From Mycobacterium shinjukuense (GTDB lineage Bacteria; Actinomycetota; Actinomycetes; Mycobacteriales; Mycobacteriaceae): a stretch of 64,000 nt of DNA. Of the stretch, positions 7,894 through 15,802 are shown in pieces; positions within the stretch are counted from its first letter, which is position 1; each line of letters begins with the position of its first letter. Where the stretch lies: assembly GCF_010730055.1 (NCBI RefSeq), contig NZ_AP022575.1, positions 2,542,001-2,606,000 of the forward strand, in the 5' to 3' direction. Under the pieces are notes generated by a model that was not told where the DNA came from, searched no databases, and saw only the letters and a list, made by a program, of their open reading frames with translations. The position numbers and the translations under genes are program-made.

Positions 7894-8739
7894 TCAGATC
7901 ACGAAGTTAAGGTGCCCGACGATGTGTGTGGCCAGGTCTTTGTCGCCGCCAAGCTCGATGTCCTGGCTGCGGGCCGGGCTCATCGGACGACCGCCGGCCA
8001 GCCTGGTGAACTGCAGCCCGTCCAGCCGGATCATCGCCGTCGGCCCCAGCCCGGCGAAGCCGTCGACCACCCGCGCCCGACCGTCGACGCTGACGTGAAT
8101 GTCGCGGGCCAGCGGGCCGGTCAGCTCGAACAGGACGCGTGAGCCGTCGGGCGCGTTGGCGCGCTTGCCGACGACGTACCCCATGCTGGCCGAGATTTCA
8201 TCGAGAGCCAGTTGTGCGGCGCGCCCGCCGAGCTCGTGGTCGGCCGACGGCCGGTGCAAAGCCTGGAGAATGTCCTGCTCGTGCATCCAGCAGTCAAAGA
8301 CCCGGATGCGCATGAAACGCGCGTAGCTATCAGCGCCCGCCGGGGTCTGGGTCGGCGCGTTCCACTCGTCATCCGAGAGGCTCGCCAGGGCCTCGCGCCG
8401 AGTGTGGGTCACCTCGCGGAACCGCGCAAGCAGAGCACCGCCCGATTCTCCGCTGAGATGGCGCACCCAGCATTCGTTCATCACTCCGATGGGGTTGCGC
8501 ACGTGTTCAAGCGTCGTGACGTCGATGTCGGGCTCCGGAGCGCCGATGCCGGTCAGGAACGACTCGGTGCCGACGATGTGCGACACCACGGCCTTGACAT
8601 CCCAACCGGGCAGCGGACTTCTCGCCCGCCAGTCCGACTCGGCCAATCCGTCCAGCAGCGCATCGAGGGAGTCCCATACCGCGAAAAGCCCCGCCAGCAC
8701 GTCGGACTTGTCGAGCTCGGTGAGGGGGCGGGTGGCCAT
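7894..8739 (-). CDS. Mycothiol-dependent maleylpyruvate isomerase-like protein (Rv3099c-like)
   Basis: The 281-residue protein has the DinB-like four-helix N-terminal domain of the MDMPI family (LDALLDGLAESDWRARSPLPGWDVKAVVSHIVG), including the conserved His in SHI and a later metal-type pair in FDCWMHEQD. A C-terminal SCP2-like beta domain follows (DGSRVLFELTGPLARDIHVSVDGRA). Family members use mycothiol as cofactor or act as metal-dependent transferases; the substrate of this branch is unknown. It corresponds in position to Rv3099c. Upstream, 8740-8800 should contain its promoter next to the IS remnant. Confidence 0.75.
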   Translation of the reverse strand: MATRPLTELDKSDVLAGLFAVWDSLDALLDGLAESDWRARSPLPGWDVKAVVSHIVGTESFLTGIGAPEPDIDVTTLEHVRNPIGVMNECWVRHLSGESGGALLARFREVTHTRREALASLSDDEWNAPTQTPAGADSYARFMRIRVFDCWMHEQDILQALHRPSADHELGGRAAQLALDEISASMGYVVGKRANAPDGSRVLFELTGPLARDIHVSVDGRARVVDGFAGLGPTAMIRLDGLQFTRLAGGRPMSPARSQDIELGGDKDLATHIVGHLNFVI

Positions 8740-8809
8740 GGTCGGATACTAGGCCGGCCGACTTCGGGCGTGGCAGCCGACCCACAGCCCCGGCTCTAGG
8801 GATCCTTCC

Positions 8810-9213
8810 TTGGCAGGTAAGACCCTGGCGTGGTGGGGTTTGGGGCCTGAGGTCGACCGGTCCGGGGATGTCTCGGGCGTGTCGTTGAGGGCTGTGGGGT
8901 GGGGCATCGCGTGGTGGTCAGTGAGTTACCGACAAAAAGTGACTCACGAAAGTACGCACCACGCGATGACCCAGGACCATTCTGCCTTGCTTGCCCAGCT
9001 CGACGCGCTGAAGTCTGCCGATGCCGGGGCGGTGTTCGCCGAGTTGATCCGCGCCGGGCTGCAGGCGTTGATCGCGGCCGAGGCCACCGAGGCGATCGGC
9101 GCGGGCCGCTATGAACGCACTGACGGTCGCGGCACGCACCGCAACGGGCATCGTCCCAAGACGGTGTCCACCACCGCCGGTGACATCGAGGTGCAGATCC
9201 CCAAGCTGCGCTG
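8810..9213 (+). mobile_element. Left-end remnant of an IS256-family insertion sequence
   Basis: From 8966 an open frame reads MTQDHSALLAQLDALKSADA and continues through ELIRAGLQALIAAEATEAIGA, RYERTDGRGTHRNGHRPKT and EVQIPKLR, the N-terminal part of an IS256-family transposase. After IPKLR, at about 9211, the match stops: the KGSFFP-type continuation and the DDE catalytic domain are absent. About 155 bp of probable IS left end precedes the start; I could not fix the terminal repeat. The remnant interrupts the leftward block between the Rv3099c-like gene and smpB. The following 130 bp to smpB hold no recognisable gene. Confidence 0.75.
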
Positions 9214-9345
9214 GCCGCGCCGAATGTGCATTGGTGGCGGGGATACGCCGGGCGATGCCGCCCTGGTTGCACGTTCGGCGTGTGACGATCGACGATCACG
9301 ATCGCCGACGACCACCGACCAAGTTGAGAATTGCTCACCCAGGGC

Positions 9346-9828
9346 TCAGCGCATGCCCTTGGAGCGGCGCCCCAGCTCGCGCAGCACCTCACGCTGGGCG
9401 TCGCGGCGGGCCATGTCCTGGCGCTTGTCGCGTGCCTGCTTGCCGCGTGCCAACGCGAGCTCGACCTTGACCTTGCCGTCGACGAAATACAGCGACAACG
9501 GCACCAGCGCGAAGTTGCCCTCGCGGATCTTGCCGATCAAGGTGTCGATCTGGCGGCGATGCAACAGCAGCTTACGGTTGCGCCGCGGTTCGTGGTTGGT
9601 CCAGCTACCGTGCTGATATTCCGGGATGTGTAGGTTGCGCAGCCAGATTTCGCCGTCGTCAACCGTGGCGAACGCGTCGACCAGCGACGCGTGGCCCGCC
9701 CGCAGGCTTTTCACCTCGGTCCCGACCAGCACCACGCCCGCCTCGAACACCTCGACGATCGAGTAGTTGTGCCGGGCCTTGCGATTGGTGGCGATGATTT
9801 TCCTACCGCTGGGAGCCTTGTTGGCCAT
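9346..9828 (-). CDS. smpB: SsrA-binding protein SmpB
   Basis: The 160-residue protein binds tmRNA and places its tRNA-like end in the A site of stalled ribosomes. Conserved elements are IIATNRKARHNYSIVEVFEAG, GTEVKSLRAGHASLVDAFA, the HIPEYQHGSWTNHEPRRNRKLLLH segment and the basic C-terminal tail GKQARDKRQ. The start at 9828 gives the normal family length; a longer upstream extension in the same frame runs inside ftsX and is not real. It is the last gene of the leftward ftsE-ftsX-smpB operon, 2 bp from ftsX. Confidence 0.96.
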   Translation of the reverse strand: MANKAPSGRKIIATNRKARHNYSIVEVFEAGVVLVGTEVKSLRAGHASLVDAFATVDDGEIWLRNLHIPEYQHGSWTNHEPRRNRKLLLHRRQIDTLIGKIREGNFALVPLSLYFVDGKVKVELALARGKQARDKRQDMARRDAQREVLRELGRRSKGMR

Positions 9829-9830
9829 GG

Positions 9831-10724
9831 CTATCGCCGCACGTATATGCGCAACGTCACGTACGCCGTCAATCCAGCCATCGCCACGCCCAACGCCAGC
9901 AGGATCGGGGAAATGTAGAGGATGTCGGCATAGTCGACGCGGGCGATCAGATTGGCTTGATAGAACTGGTTCAGCGCGTTTTCCAGGAACAACGCGCGCA
10001 CCACGATCAAGCCGACGATGGCGATGGCGACGCCGACGGTCGCGGCCAGCATCGCCTCCACCAGAAACGGCAACTGGGTGTACCAGCGGCTCGCGCCGAC
10101 CAGGCGCATGATGCCGATCTCGGTGCGCCGCGTGTATGCGGCCACCTGAACCATGTTGGCGATCAACAGGATTGCCCCGATCGCCTGGACCAGCGCAACC
10201 GCAAACGCGGCATTGCTCAGACCGTCCAGCACCGCGAACAGCCGGTCGATCAGGTCCTTTTGATTGAGCACCGACAGCACCCCGGGCTGGCCCTGCATCG
10301 CGGTGTCGAAGTCCTTGTGCTGCTCGGGGTTGTTCAGCTTGACGACGAACGACGCGGGGAAGGAATCCTTGCCGGCGACATCCTTGTACTGCGGGAACTT
10401 GCGGATGGCGTCGTCGTATGCCTGCTGCCGGTTGAGGAACCGCAGCGCCTTGACGTCTTGTCGCCCCTCGATTTTCTCCCGCAACGCCTTGCACGGGTCG
10501 GTGTCGCAGTTCGGGTCGTTGGCGGAGACGTCGTCGGTGAGGAACACCTGGGTTTCGACGCGGTCGAGATAGATGGCCCGGGAGCTATCCGCCAACCGCA
10601 CCACCAGCAGACCGCCGCCGAACAGGCCGATCGAGATCGCGGTGGTCAGGATCATCGCGACCGTCATGGTGATATTGCGACGAAAGCCGGTCAGGACCTC
10701 GTTGAGCAGGAAGCCGAAGCGCAC
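9831..10724 (-). CDS. ftsX: Cell-division membrane protein FtsX
   Basis: The 297-residue protein has the four-helix FtsX layout: a cytoplasmic N-terminus, a first membrane helix (TMTVAMILTTAISIGLFGGGLLVV), a large extracytoplasmic loop of about 130 residues, and three C-terminal helices including the TEIGIMRLVGASRWYTQLPFLVEAM signature and a final AMAGLTAYVTL helix. With FtsE it forms an ABC-type complex that transmits a signal across the membrane to the peptidoglycan hydrolase RipC. The extracytoplasmic loop has two Cys (CDTDPCKAL) that could form a disulfide. It directly abuts the ftsE stop codon. Confidence 0.96.
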   Translation of the reverse strand: MRFGFLLNEVLTGFRRNITMTVAMILTTAISIGLFGGGLLVVRLADSSRAIYLDRVETQVFLTDDVSANDPNCDTDPCKALREKIEGRQDVKALRFLNRQQAYDDAIRKFPQYKDVAGKDSFPASFVVKLNNPEQHKDFDTAMQGQPGVLSVLNQKDLIDRLFAVLDGLSNAAFAVALVQAIGAILLIANMVQVAAYTRRTEIGIMRLVGASRWYTQLPFLVEAMLAATVGVAIAIVGLIVVRALFLENALNQFYQANLIARVDYADILYISPILLALGVAMAGLTAYVTLRIYVRR

Positions 10725-11414
10725 TTAGCGATCCATCCCGTAGACGCCGCGCTGTTCGTCGCGAACCAGCCTGCCCAACGACAGCTCGACCACGCGCTGC
10801 CGCATCGAATCCACGATGTGGTGGTCGTGCGTGGCCATCAGCACCGTCGTCCCGGTGCGGTTGATCCGCTCCAACAAATCCATGATGTCCTTACTGGTGT
10901 CGGGGTCGAGGTTGCCGGTGGGCTCGTCGGCCAGCAGCACCAGCGGCCGGTTCACCAGGGCACGGGCGATCGCAACGCGCTGCTGCTCACCACCCGACAG
11001 CTCGTGCGGCAACCGGTTGGCCTTGCCCGACAGGCCGACCGTCTCGAGCACCTCGGGCACCACCCGGTTGATCACATCGGCGCGTTTGCCGATGACCTCC
11101 AGCGCGAAGGCGACGTTGTCGTACACCGTCTTTTGCTGCAGCAACCGAAAGTCCTGAAAGACGCAGCCGATCACCTGACGCAGCTTCGGCACGTGGCGAC
11201 CGCGCAGCGTGTTCACGTGAAACTTCGAGACCCGGACGTCACCGCTGGTCGGCGTCTCGGCTGCCAGCAGCAGCCGCATGAACGTCGACTTGCCCGACCC
11301 CGACGGGCCGATCAGGAAGACGAACTCACCCTTGTCGATGTTGACGTTGATGTCATCCAACGCCGGACGCGCCGACGATTTGTACTGCTTGGTGACATGG
11401 TCCAGGGTGATCAT
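10725..11414 (-). CDS. ftsE: Cell-division ATP-binding protein FtsE
   Basis: The 229-residue ABC ATPase has Walker A GPSGSGKS, the Q loop in CVFQDFRLL, the signature LSGGEQQR, Walker B VLLADEPTGNLD and the switch His in ATHDHH. The start ATG at 11412-11414 gives the M. tuberculosis length and begins MITLDHVTKQYKSS; the in-frame Arg/Pro-rich sequence further upstream is the shadow of the neighbouring gene. It supplies the nucleotide-binding half of the FtsEX complex, which controls cell-wall hydrolysis at the septum. Confidence 0.97.
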   Translation of the reverse strand: MITLDHVTKQYKSSARPALDDINVNIDKGEFVFLIGPSGSGKSTFMRLLLAAETPTSGDVRVSKFHVNTLRGRHVPKLRQVIGCVFQDFRLLQQKTVYDNVAFALEVIGKRADVINRVVPEVLETVGLSGKANRLPHELSGGEQQRVAIARALVNRPLVLLADEPTGNLDPDTSKDIMDLLERINRTGTTVLMATHDHHIVDSMRQRVVELSLGRLVRDEQRGVYGMDR

Positions 11415-11457
11415 CACGGCACGCCAGTGTAGCGGTGAGTTTCGCTGGCACCGACAT

Positions 11458-11925
11458 TCAGCTGGCCGGCGGCGTCGGGGTGGCAGATGGGCCTGGTCCC
11501 GGCGGGGGTAGCTGGGACGGTGACGTCGACGGTGTGGCCGGCGTCGTGGTGGCAGGACACAACGGCGGCGGCAGCAGGCACGGCGGCGGGACGGGCGTCG
11601 TGGTGGCCGCCGGAGGTTCGCTGGTGGTGGTCGGCTCCGTGGTGGTCGTCGTCGGCGCGACCGTGGTTGGCGGTCGCACCCGGGTCCGCGGCACCCAGGT
11701 GTAGTTGGGGTCCGGCACGAAGCCCGGCGGCACCACCTGCACGGGCGGGGGGCCACCACGCGCCGGCTCTAGGGGGCGGTAGGTGTCGTAGACCCACCAC
11801 ACCACCAGAAACGCCACGAGCAGGGCCAACGTCGAGGTGCGGACTCGGCCACCCAACACGTAGCTCGGCCAGCGCCGCCCGGGATCGGGGTGGCGCTTCC
11901 CCAGCAGGTTGGCCGGCAGCCTCAC
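11458..11925 (-). CDS. Proline/threonine-rich single-pass membrane protein (Rv3103c-like)
   Basis: The 155-residue protein has a basic cytoplasmic N-terminus of about 30 residues, one membrane helix (TSTLALLVAFLVVWWVYDTY) and an outside tail almost wholly of Pro, Thr and Ser with TTTTTEPTTTSEPPAATTT runs. Such tails are flexible and often O-mannosylated in mycobacteria. It has no catalytic motif. Its place between ftsE and the MscS-like gene, with a 4-bp overlap with the latter, suggests co-expression with cell-envelope functions, but the role is unknown. Confidence 0.8.
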   Translation of the reverse strand: MRLPANLLGKRHPDPGRRWPSYVLGGRVRTSTLALLVAFLVVWWVYDTYRPLEPARGGPPPVQVVPPGFVPDPNYTWVPRTRVRPPTTVAPTTTTTEPTTTSEPPAATTTPVPPPCLLPPPLCPATTTPATPSTSPSQLPPPGPGPSATPTPPAS

Positions 11926-12881
11926 CGCCGTCGCACCGATCCAGGAGTTGTCTGCTCGTCGCCGACAAGGCCCGCCGTCGCGTCGGCCGCGGTCATGATG
12001 CCGGCACGGGCCAGCGCCCGGATGACCAGCACACGCAATTGCCGGCCCGCCTCGAACTGCTTGCCGGGCAGTGTGCGGGCCACCAACCGCAAGGTGACGG
12101 TGTCGATCGCGATGTTCTCCACGCCCATCACCGTGGGCGCGTCCAGCAGCACCTCGCCCAGCGCCGCGTCGTCACGCGCATGCTCGCACACCTGATGCAA
12201 AACCTCATTGACCCGACCGAGGTCGACGGTGGTCGAGACCGGGATGTCGACGACCGCGCGTGCCCAGTCCTTGGAGAGGTTGACCGACTTGACGATCTGG
12301 CCGTTCGGGATGGTGAACACCTCCCCCTCGCTAGAGCGCAACCTGGTCACCCGCAGCGTGACGTCCTCGACGGTGCCGCGCGCCTCGGTGGAGATCCCCG
12401 CGATGGTCAACGCGACCAGATCACCGAACCCGTACTGCTTCTCGATGATGATGAAGAACCCCCCCAGCAGGTCCTGGACCACCCGCTGGGCACCGAAGCC
12501 CAACGCGGCGCCCAGCACGGCAGCCGGTGCCACCAGCGAACCGACCGAGAAGCTCATGATGTCGGTGATCTGGACGGCGACGACGACGCAGATGATCGCG
12601 ATCGACACCCAGGAGATCACCGACGCCACGGCCTGGCGATGCTTGGTCGCCTCCGAGCGCACCAACGCGTCGCTCTCGGCGAAGCCGACGTCGAGCCTGC
12701 GGGTCACCCGTTGGGCCACCCAGCTGACGAAGCGGGCCGCCAGCACCGCCCCGATCAGCAGCATGACGATCCGCAGCCCCCGGGTGATGATCCATTCACC
12801 GATCTCGCCGCGCCAAAAGTCGTGCCAGCGCTGCGTCGCCGAGGCGGCGGCTAAGCCAAGAATCGTGCTGTTAGTCGTCAT
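11922..12881 (-). CDS. Small-conductance mechanosensitive channel (MscS family, Rv3104c-like)
   Basis: The 319-residue protein has an N-terminal membrane helix (LRIVMLLIGAVLAARFVSWV), a second helix (VISWVSIAIICVVVAVQI) and the MscS pore helix with repeated small residues (VAPAAVLGAALGFGAQRVVQDLLGG). The conserved beta domain follows (YGFGDLV, GTVEDVTLRVTRLRSSEGEVFTIPNGQI) and then an alpha/beta C-terminal domain. It should release ions under membrane tension. It overlaps prfB by 11 bp upstream and the Pro-rich gene by 4 bp downstream, so it is translationally coupled in this operon. Confidence 0.9.
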   Translation of the reverse strand: MTTNSTILGLAAASATQRWHDFWRGEIGEWIITRGLRIVMLLIGAVLAARFVSWVAQRVTRRLDVGFAESDALVRSEATKHRQAVASVISWVSIAIICVVVAVQITDIMSFSVGSLVAPAAVLGAALGFGAQRVVQDLLGGFFIIIEKQYGFGDLVALTIAGISTEARGTVEDVTLRVTRLRSSEGEVFTIPNGQIVKSVNLSKDWARAVVDIPVSTTVDLGRVNEVLHQVCEHARDDAALGEVLLDAPTVMGVENIAIDTVTLRLVARTLPGKQFEAGRQLRVLVIRALARAGIMTAADATAGLVGDEQTTPGSVRRR

Positions 12882-14007
12882 CTTTTCGGTTGCGCCACCG
12901 GATCCCCGCCTCCAGGAATCCGTCGATGTCGCCGTCCAGAACGGCCGCGGGATTGCCCACCTCGTACTCGGTGCGCAGATCCTTGACCATCTGATACGGG
13001 TGCAATACGTAGGAGCGCATCTGGTTGCCCCAGGAGCTGCCGCCCTCGCCCTTCAACGCATCCAGCTCGGCGCGCTCCTCTAAACGCTTGCGTTCCAACA
13101 ACTTTGCCTGAAGCACCCGCATCGCCGCCACCTTGTTTTGCAGCTGCGACTTCTCGTTCTGGCAAGTGACCACGATACCGGTTGGGAGGTGGGTCAACCG
13201 CACCGCGGAGTCGGTGGTGTTCACCGACTGGCCGCCGGGCCCGCTGGAACGGTAGACGTCGACGCGGATATCTCCTTCGGGGATGTCGATGTGGTCGGTG
13301 GTCTCCACCACCGGCAGCACCTCGACTTCGGCGAACGACGTCTGTCGCCGGCTCTGGTTGTCGAACGGGCTGATCCGCACCAGCCGGTGGGTGCCCTGTT
13401 CGACCGACAGCGTGCCGTAGGCAAACGGCGCGTGCACCACGAAGGTGGTGCTCTTGATGCCCGCTTCCTCGGCATAGGAGGTGTCGAACACCTCGACGGG
13501 GTATTTGTGCTGCTCGGCCCAGCGGATATACATCCGCATCAGCATCTCGGCCCAGTCGGCGGCGTCCACCCCGCCGGCGCCGGACCGGATGGTGATCAGC
13601 GCCTCACGCTCGTCGTATTCGCCCGACAGCAGGGTGCGCACCTCGGCGGCCTCGATGTCGGCGCGCAGCGCCTCGAGCTCGGCGTCGGCCTCGGCGAGCG
13701 CGTCGACCGCGGTCGGGCCCGCTTCCTCGGCGGCCAGCTCGTAGAGCACCGGCAGGTCGTCGAGGCGGCGCCGTAACCCCTCGACCCGGCGCAGCTCGCC
13801 CTGTGCGTGAGACAACTCGCTGGTCACCCGCTGCGCGTGGGCCTGATCCTCCCAGAGCTTGGGGTCGGAGGCCTCGTGCTCCAGCTTCTCGATGCGGCTG
13901 CGCAGACCCTCGACGTCGAGCACCCGCTCCACCGTGGTCAGGGTGGCGTCCAGGGCGGCGATATCGGCTTGACGGTCAGGCTCCACAGCCGCCCACGTTA
14001 CCGCCAT
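12871..14007 (-). CDS. prfB: Peptide chain release factor 2
   Basis: The 378-residue protein carries the RF2 tripeptide anticodon SPF in RISPFDNQSRRQ, which reads UGA and UAA, and the universal GGQ hydrolysis motif in SSGPGGQSVNTTDSAVRLTH. Domain 1 is the usual N-terminal coiled coil (RSRIEKLEHEASDPKLW). The frame is continuous from the start at 14007, so it lacks the programmed +1 frameshift with an internal UGA that autoregulates prfB in many bacteria. It is the first gene of the leftward block running toward smpB and is divergent from fprA, with 81 bp between the two starts. Confidence 0.97.
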   Translation of the reverse strand: MAVTWAAVEPDRQADIAALDATLTTVERVLDVEGLRSRIEKLEHEASDPKLWEDQAHAQRVTSELSHAQGELRRVEGLRRRLDDLPVLYELAAEEAGPTAVDALAEADAELEALRADIEAAEVRTLLSGEYDEREALITIRSGAGGVDAADWAEMLMRMYIRWAEQHKYPVEVFDTSYAEEAGIKSTTFVVHAPFAYGTLSVEQGTHRLVRISPFDNQSRRQTSFAEVEVLPVVETTDHIDIPEGDIRVDVYRSSGPGGQSVNTTDSAVRLTHLPTGIVVTCQNEKSQLQNKVAAMRVLQAKLLERKRLEERAELDALKGEGGSSWGNQMRSYVLHPYQMVKDLRTEYEVGNPAAVLDGDIDGFLEAGIRWRNRKDDD

Positions 14008-14088
14008 CTGCGTTTAGCATCAGGTGACCAGCACGTGCGCCCGCGACAGCCCCTTGCGAGCAGCCGGCACCCAACAGAAGGCTTGAGT

Positions 14089-15459
14089 ATGCGTCCCTAT
14101 CATGTCGCCATCGTCGGCTCCGGACCGTCGGGGTTCTTCGCCGCCGCGTCGCTGTTGAAGGCCGCCGACACCTCCGACGAGATCGACGTGGCCGTCGACA
14201 TGCTGGAGATGCTGCCGACCCCCTGGGGTTTGGTGCGCTCCGGGGTGGCTCCCGATCACCCCAAGATCAAGTCGATCAGCAAGCAATTCGAAAAGACCGC
14301 CGAAGACCCCCGCTTCCGCTTCTTCGGCAACCTGGTGGTGGGCGAGCACGTCCAGCCCGCCGACCTCGCCGAGCGCTATGACGCCGTGATCTACGCCGTC
14401 GGGGCGCAGTCCGATCGCACGCTGAACATTCCCGGCGAGGATCTGCCGGGCAGCATTTCCGCGGTCGATTTCGTCGGCTGGTACAACGCACACCCGCACT
14501 TCGAGGACAAGACACCCGATCTGTCGGGTGCCCGGGCGGTCGTCGTGGGTAACGGCAACGTCGCCCTCGATGTGGCGCGCATCCTGGTCACCGATCCCGA
14601 CGTGCTGGCGCTCACCGACATCGCCGACCACGCGCTGGAGTCGTTGCGCCCCCGCAGCGTCGAGGAGGTGGTGATTATCGGCCGGCGCGGCCCGTTGCAG
14701 ACCGCGTTCACCACGCTGGAGCTGCGTGAGCTGGGAGACCTCGACGGCGTCGACGTGATCGTCGATCCCGCGCAGCTGGCGGGCATCAGCGACGACGACG
14801 CGGCGGCCGTGGGCAAGACCACCAAGCAGAACATCAAGGTGCTGCGCGACTACGCCCACCGCGAGCCTCGTCCGGGCCATCGTCGCATCGTGTTTCGATT
14901 CCTGACATCCCCGATCGAAATCAAGGGCGATGGCAAGGTGGAACGAATCGTGCTGGGCCACAACGAACTGGTCACCGACGACAGCGGGTGGGTGTCGGCC
15001 AAGGACACCGGCGAGCGCGAGGAGTTGCCGGCACAGCTGATCGTGCGGTCGGTCGGCTACCGCGGCGTGCCCACTCCCGGGCTGCCGTTCGACGACCGGC
15101 GCGGGACCATCCCCAACACCGACGGCCGGATCGACGGCAGCCGCAACGAATACGTCGTGGGGTGGATCAAGCGCGGACCGACCGGGGTGATCGGCACCAA
15201 CAAGAAGGACGCCCAGGACACCGTGGACACCTTGATGGCCGATCTGGCCGCCGCTCAGGCGTCGGCGAGGCTCGCCGACTTCCCGCAGGACCACGCGGAC
15301 CGATTGGTCGACTGGCTGGCATCTCGCCAGCCGAAGCTGGTCACGTCGGCGCACTGGAATGTCATCGACGCCTTCGAGCGGGCAGCCGGCGAGCCGCAGG
15401 GGCGTCCCCGTGTCAAGCTGCCTAACATCGCCGAGCTGTTGCGCGTCGGGCACGGCTGA
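14089..15459 (+). CDS. fprA: NADPH-ferredoxin reductase FprA
   Basis: The 456-residue protein begins MRPYHVAIVGSGPSGFFAAA, an FAD-binding GxGxxG motif, and continues with the adrenodoxin-reductase signature MLPTPWGLVRSGVAPDHPKIKSI-type segment. A second dinucleotide fold for NADPH (AVVVGNGNVALDVARIL) and the C-terminal GWIKRGPTGVIGTNKKDA segment follow. It passes electrons from NADPH to ferredoxins that feed cytochromes P450. The ATG at 14089 gives the same length as the M. tuberculosis protein; the frame upstream of it is not coding. Confidence 0.96.
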   Translation: MRPYHVAIVGSGPSGFFAAASLLKAADTSDEIDVAVDMLEMLPTPWGLVRSGVAPDHPKIKSISKQFEKTAEDPRFRFFGNLVVGEHVQPADLAERYDAVIYAVGAQSDRTLNIPGEDLPGSISAVDFVGWYNAHPHFEDKTPDLSGARAVVVGNGNVALDVARILVTDPDVLALTDIADHALESLRPRSVEEVVIIGRRGPLQTAFTTLELRELGDLDGVDVIVDPAQLAGISDDDAAAVGKTTKQNIKVLRDYAHREPRPGHRRIVFRFLTSPIEIKGDGKVERIVLGHNELVTDDSGWVSAKDTGEREELPAQLIVRSVGYRGVPTPGLPFDDRRGTIPNTDGRIDGSRNEYVVGWIKRGPTGVIGTNKKDAQDTVDTLMADLAAAQASARLADFPQDHADRLVDWLASRQPKLVTSAHWNVIDAFERAAGEPQGRPRVKLPNIAELLRVGHG

Positions 15460-15460
15460 T

Positions 15461-15800
15461 CCGTCGCGGTCGCAAGCGCGGCCGTGGCGATCGCAAGCGC
15501 GGCCGTGGCCGCGCGAAGCGGGTCGCCACTATAGGGCGGAGCCGGGCGAAGCGGGCCGCGACCATCTAGTCCGTCGCGGTCGCAAGCGCGGCCGTGGCCG
15601 CGCGAAGCGGGTCGCCACTATAGGGCGGAGCCGGGCGAAGCGGGCCGCGACCATCTAGTCCGTCGCGGTCGCAAGCGCGGCCGTGGCGATCGCAAGCGCG
15701 GCCGTGGCCGCGCGAAGCGGGTCGCCACTATAGGGCGGAGCCGGGCGAAGCGGGTCGCCACTATAGGGCGGAGCCGGGCGAAGCGGGCCGCGACCATCTT
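15461..15800. repeat. GC-rich minisatellite between fprA and agpS
   Basis: About three copies of a unit beginning CCGTCGCGGTCGCAAGCG start at 15461, 15571 and 15660. The first unit is 110 bp. The second is 89 bp because it lacks one 21-bp GATCGCAAGCGCGGCCGTGGC-type subunit. The third gains an internal duplication of a roughly 31-bp GTCGCCACTATAGGGCGGA-containing subunit. The array fills the whole gap between two convergent stop codons, and each unit's beginning (GTCGCGGTCGC) and end (GGCCGCGACC) can pair, so each copy may fold as a hairpin and act as a bidirectional terminator. Copy number is likely variable between strains, as in MIRU/VNTR loci. Confidence 0.85.
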
Positions 15801-15802
15801 GT

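Noticed and set aside
11415..11759. N-terminal extension of FtsE
   Set aside because: The extra in-frame sequence is Arg/Pro-rich and overlaps the Rv3103c-like gene; FtsE has its normal length from 11414.
12871..14007. Programmed frameshift in prfB
   Set aside because: The frame is open from the start codon through the domain-1 region, with no internal TGA.
15461..15800. CRISPR-like array
   Set aside because: The repeats are contiguous with no unique spacers, and unit length varies by internal subunits, so it is a minisatellite.
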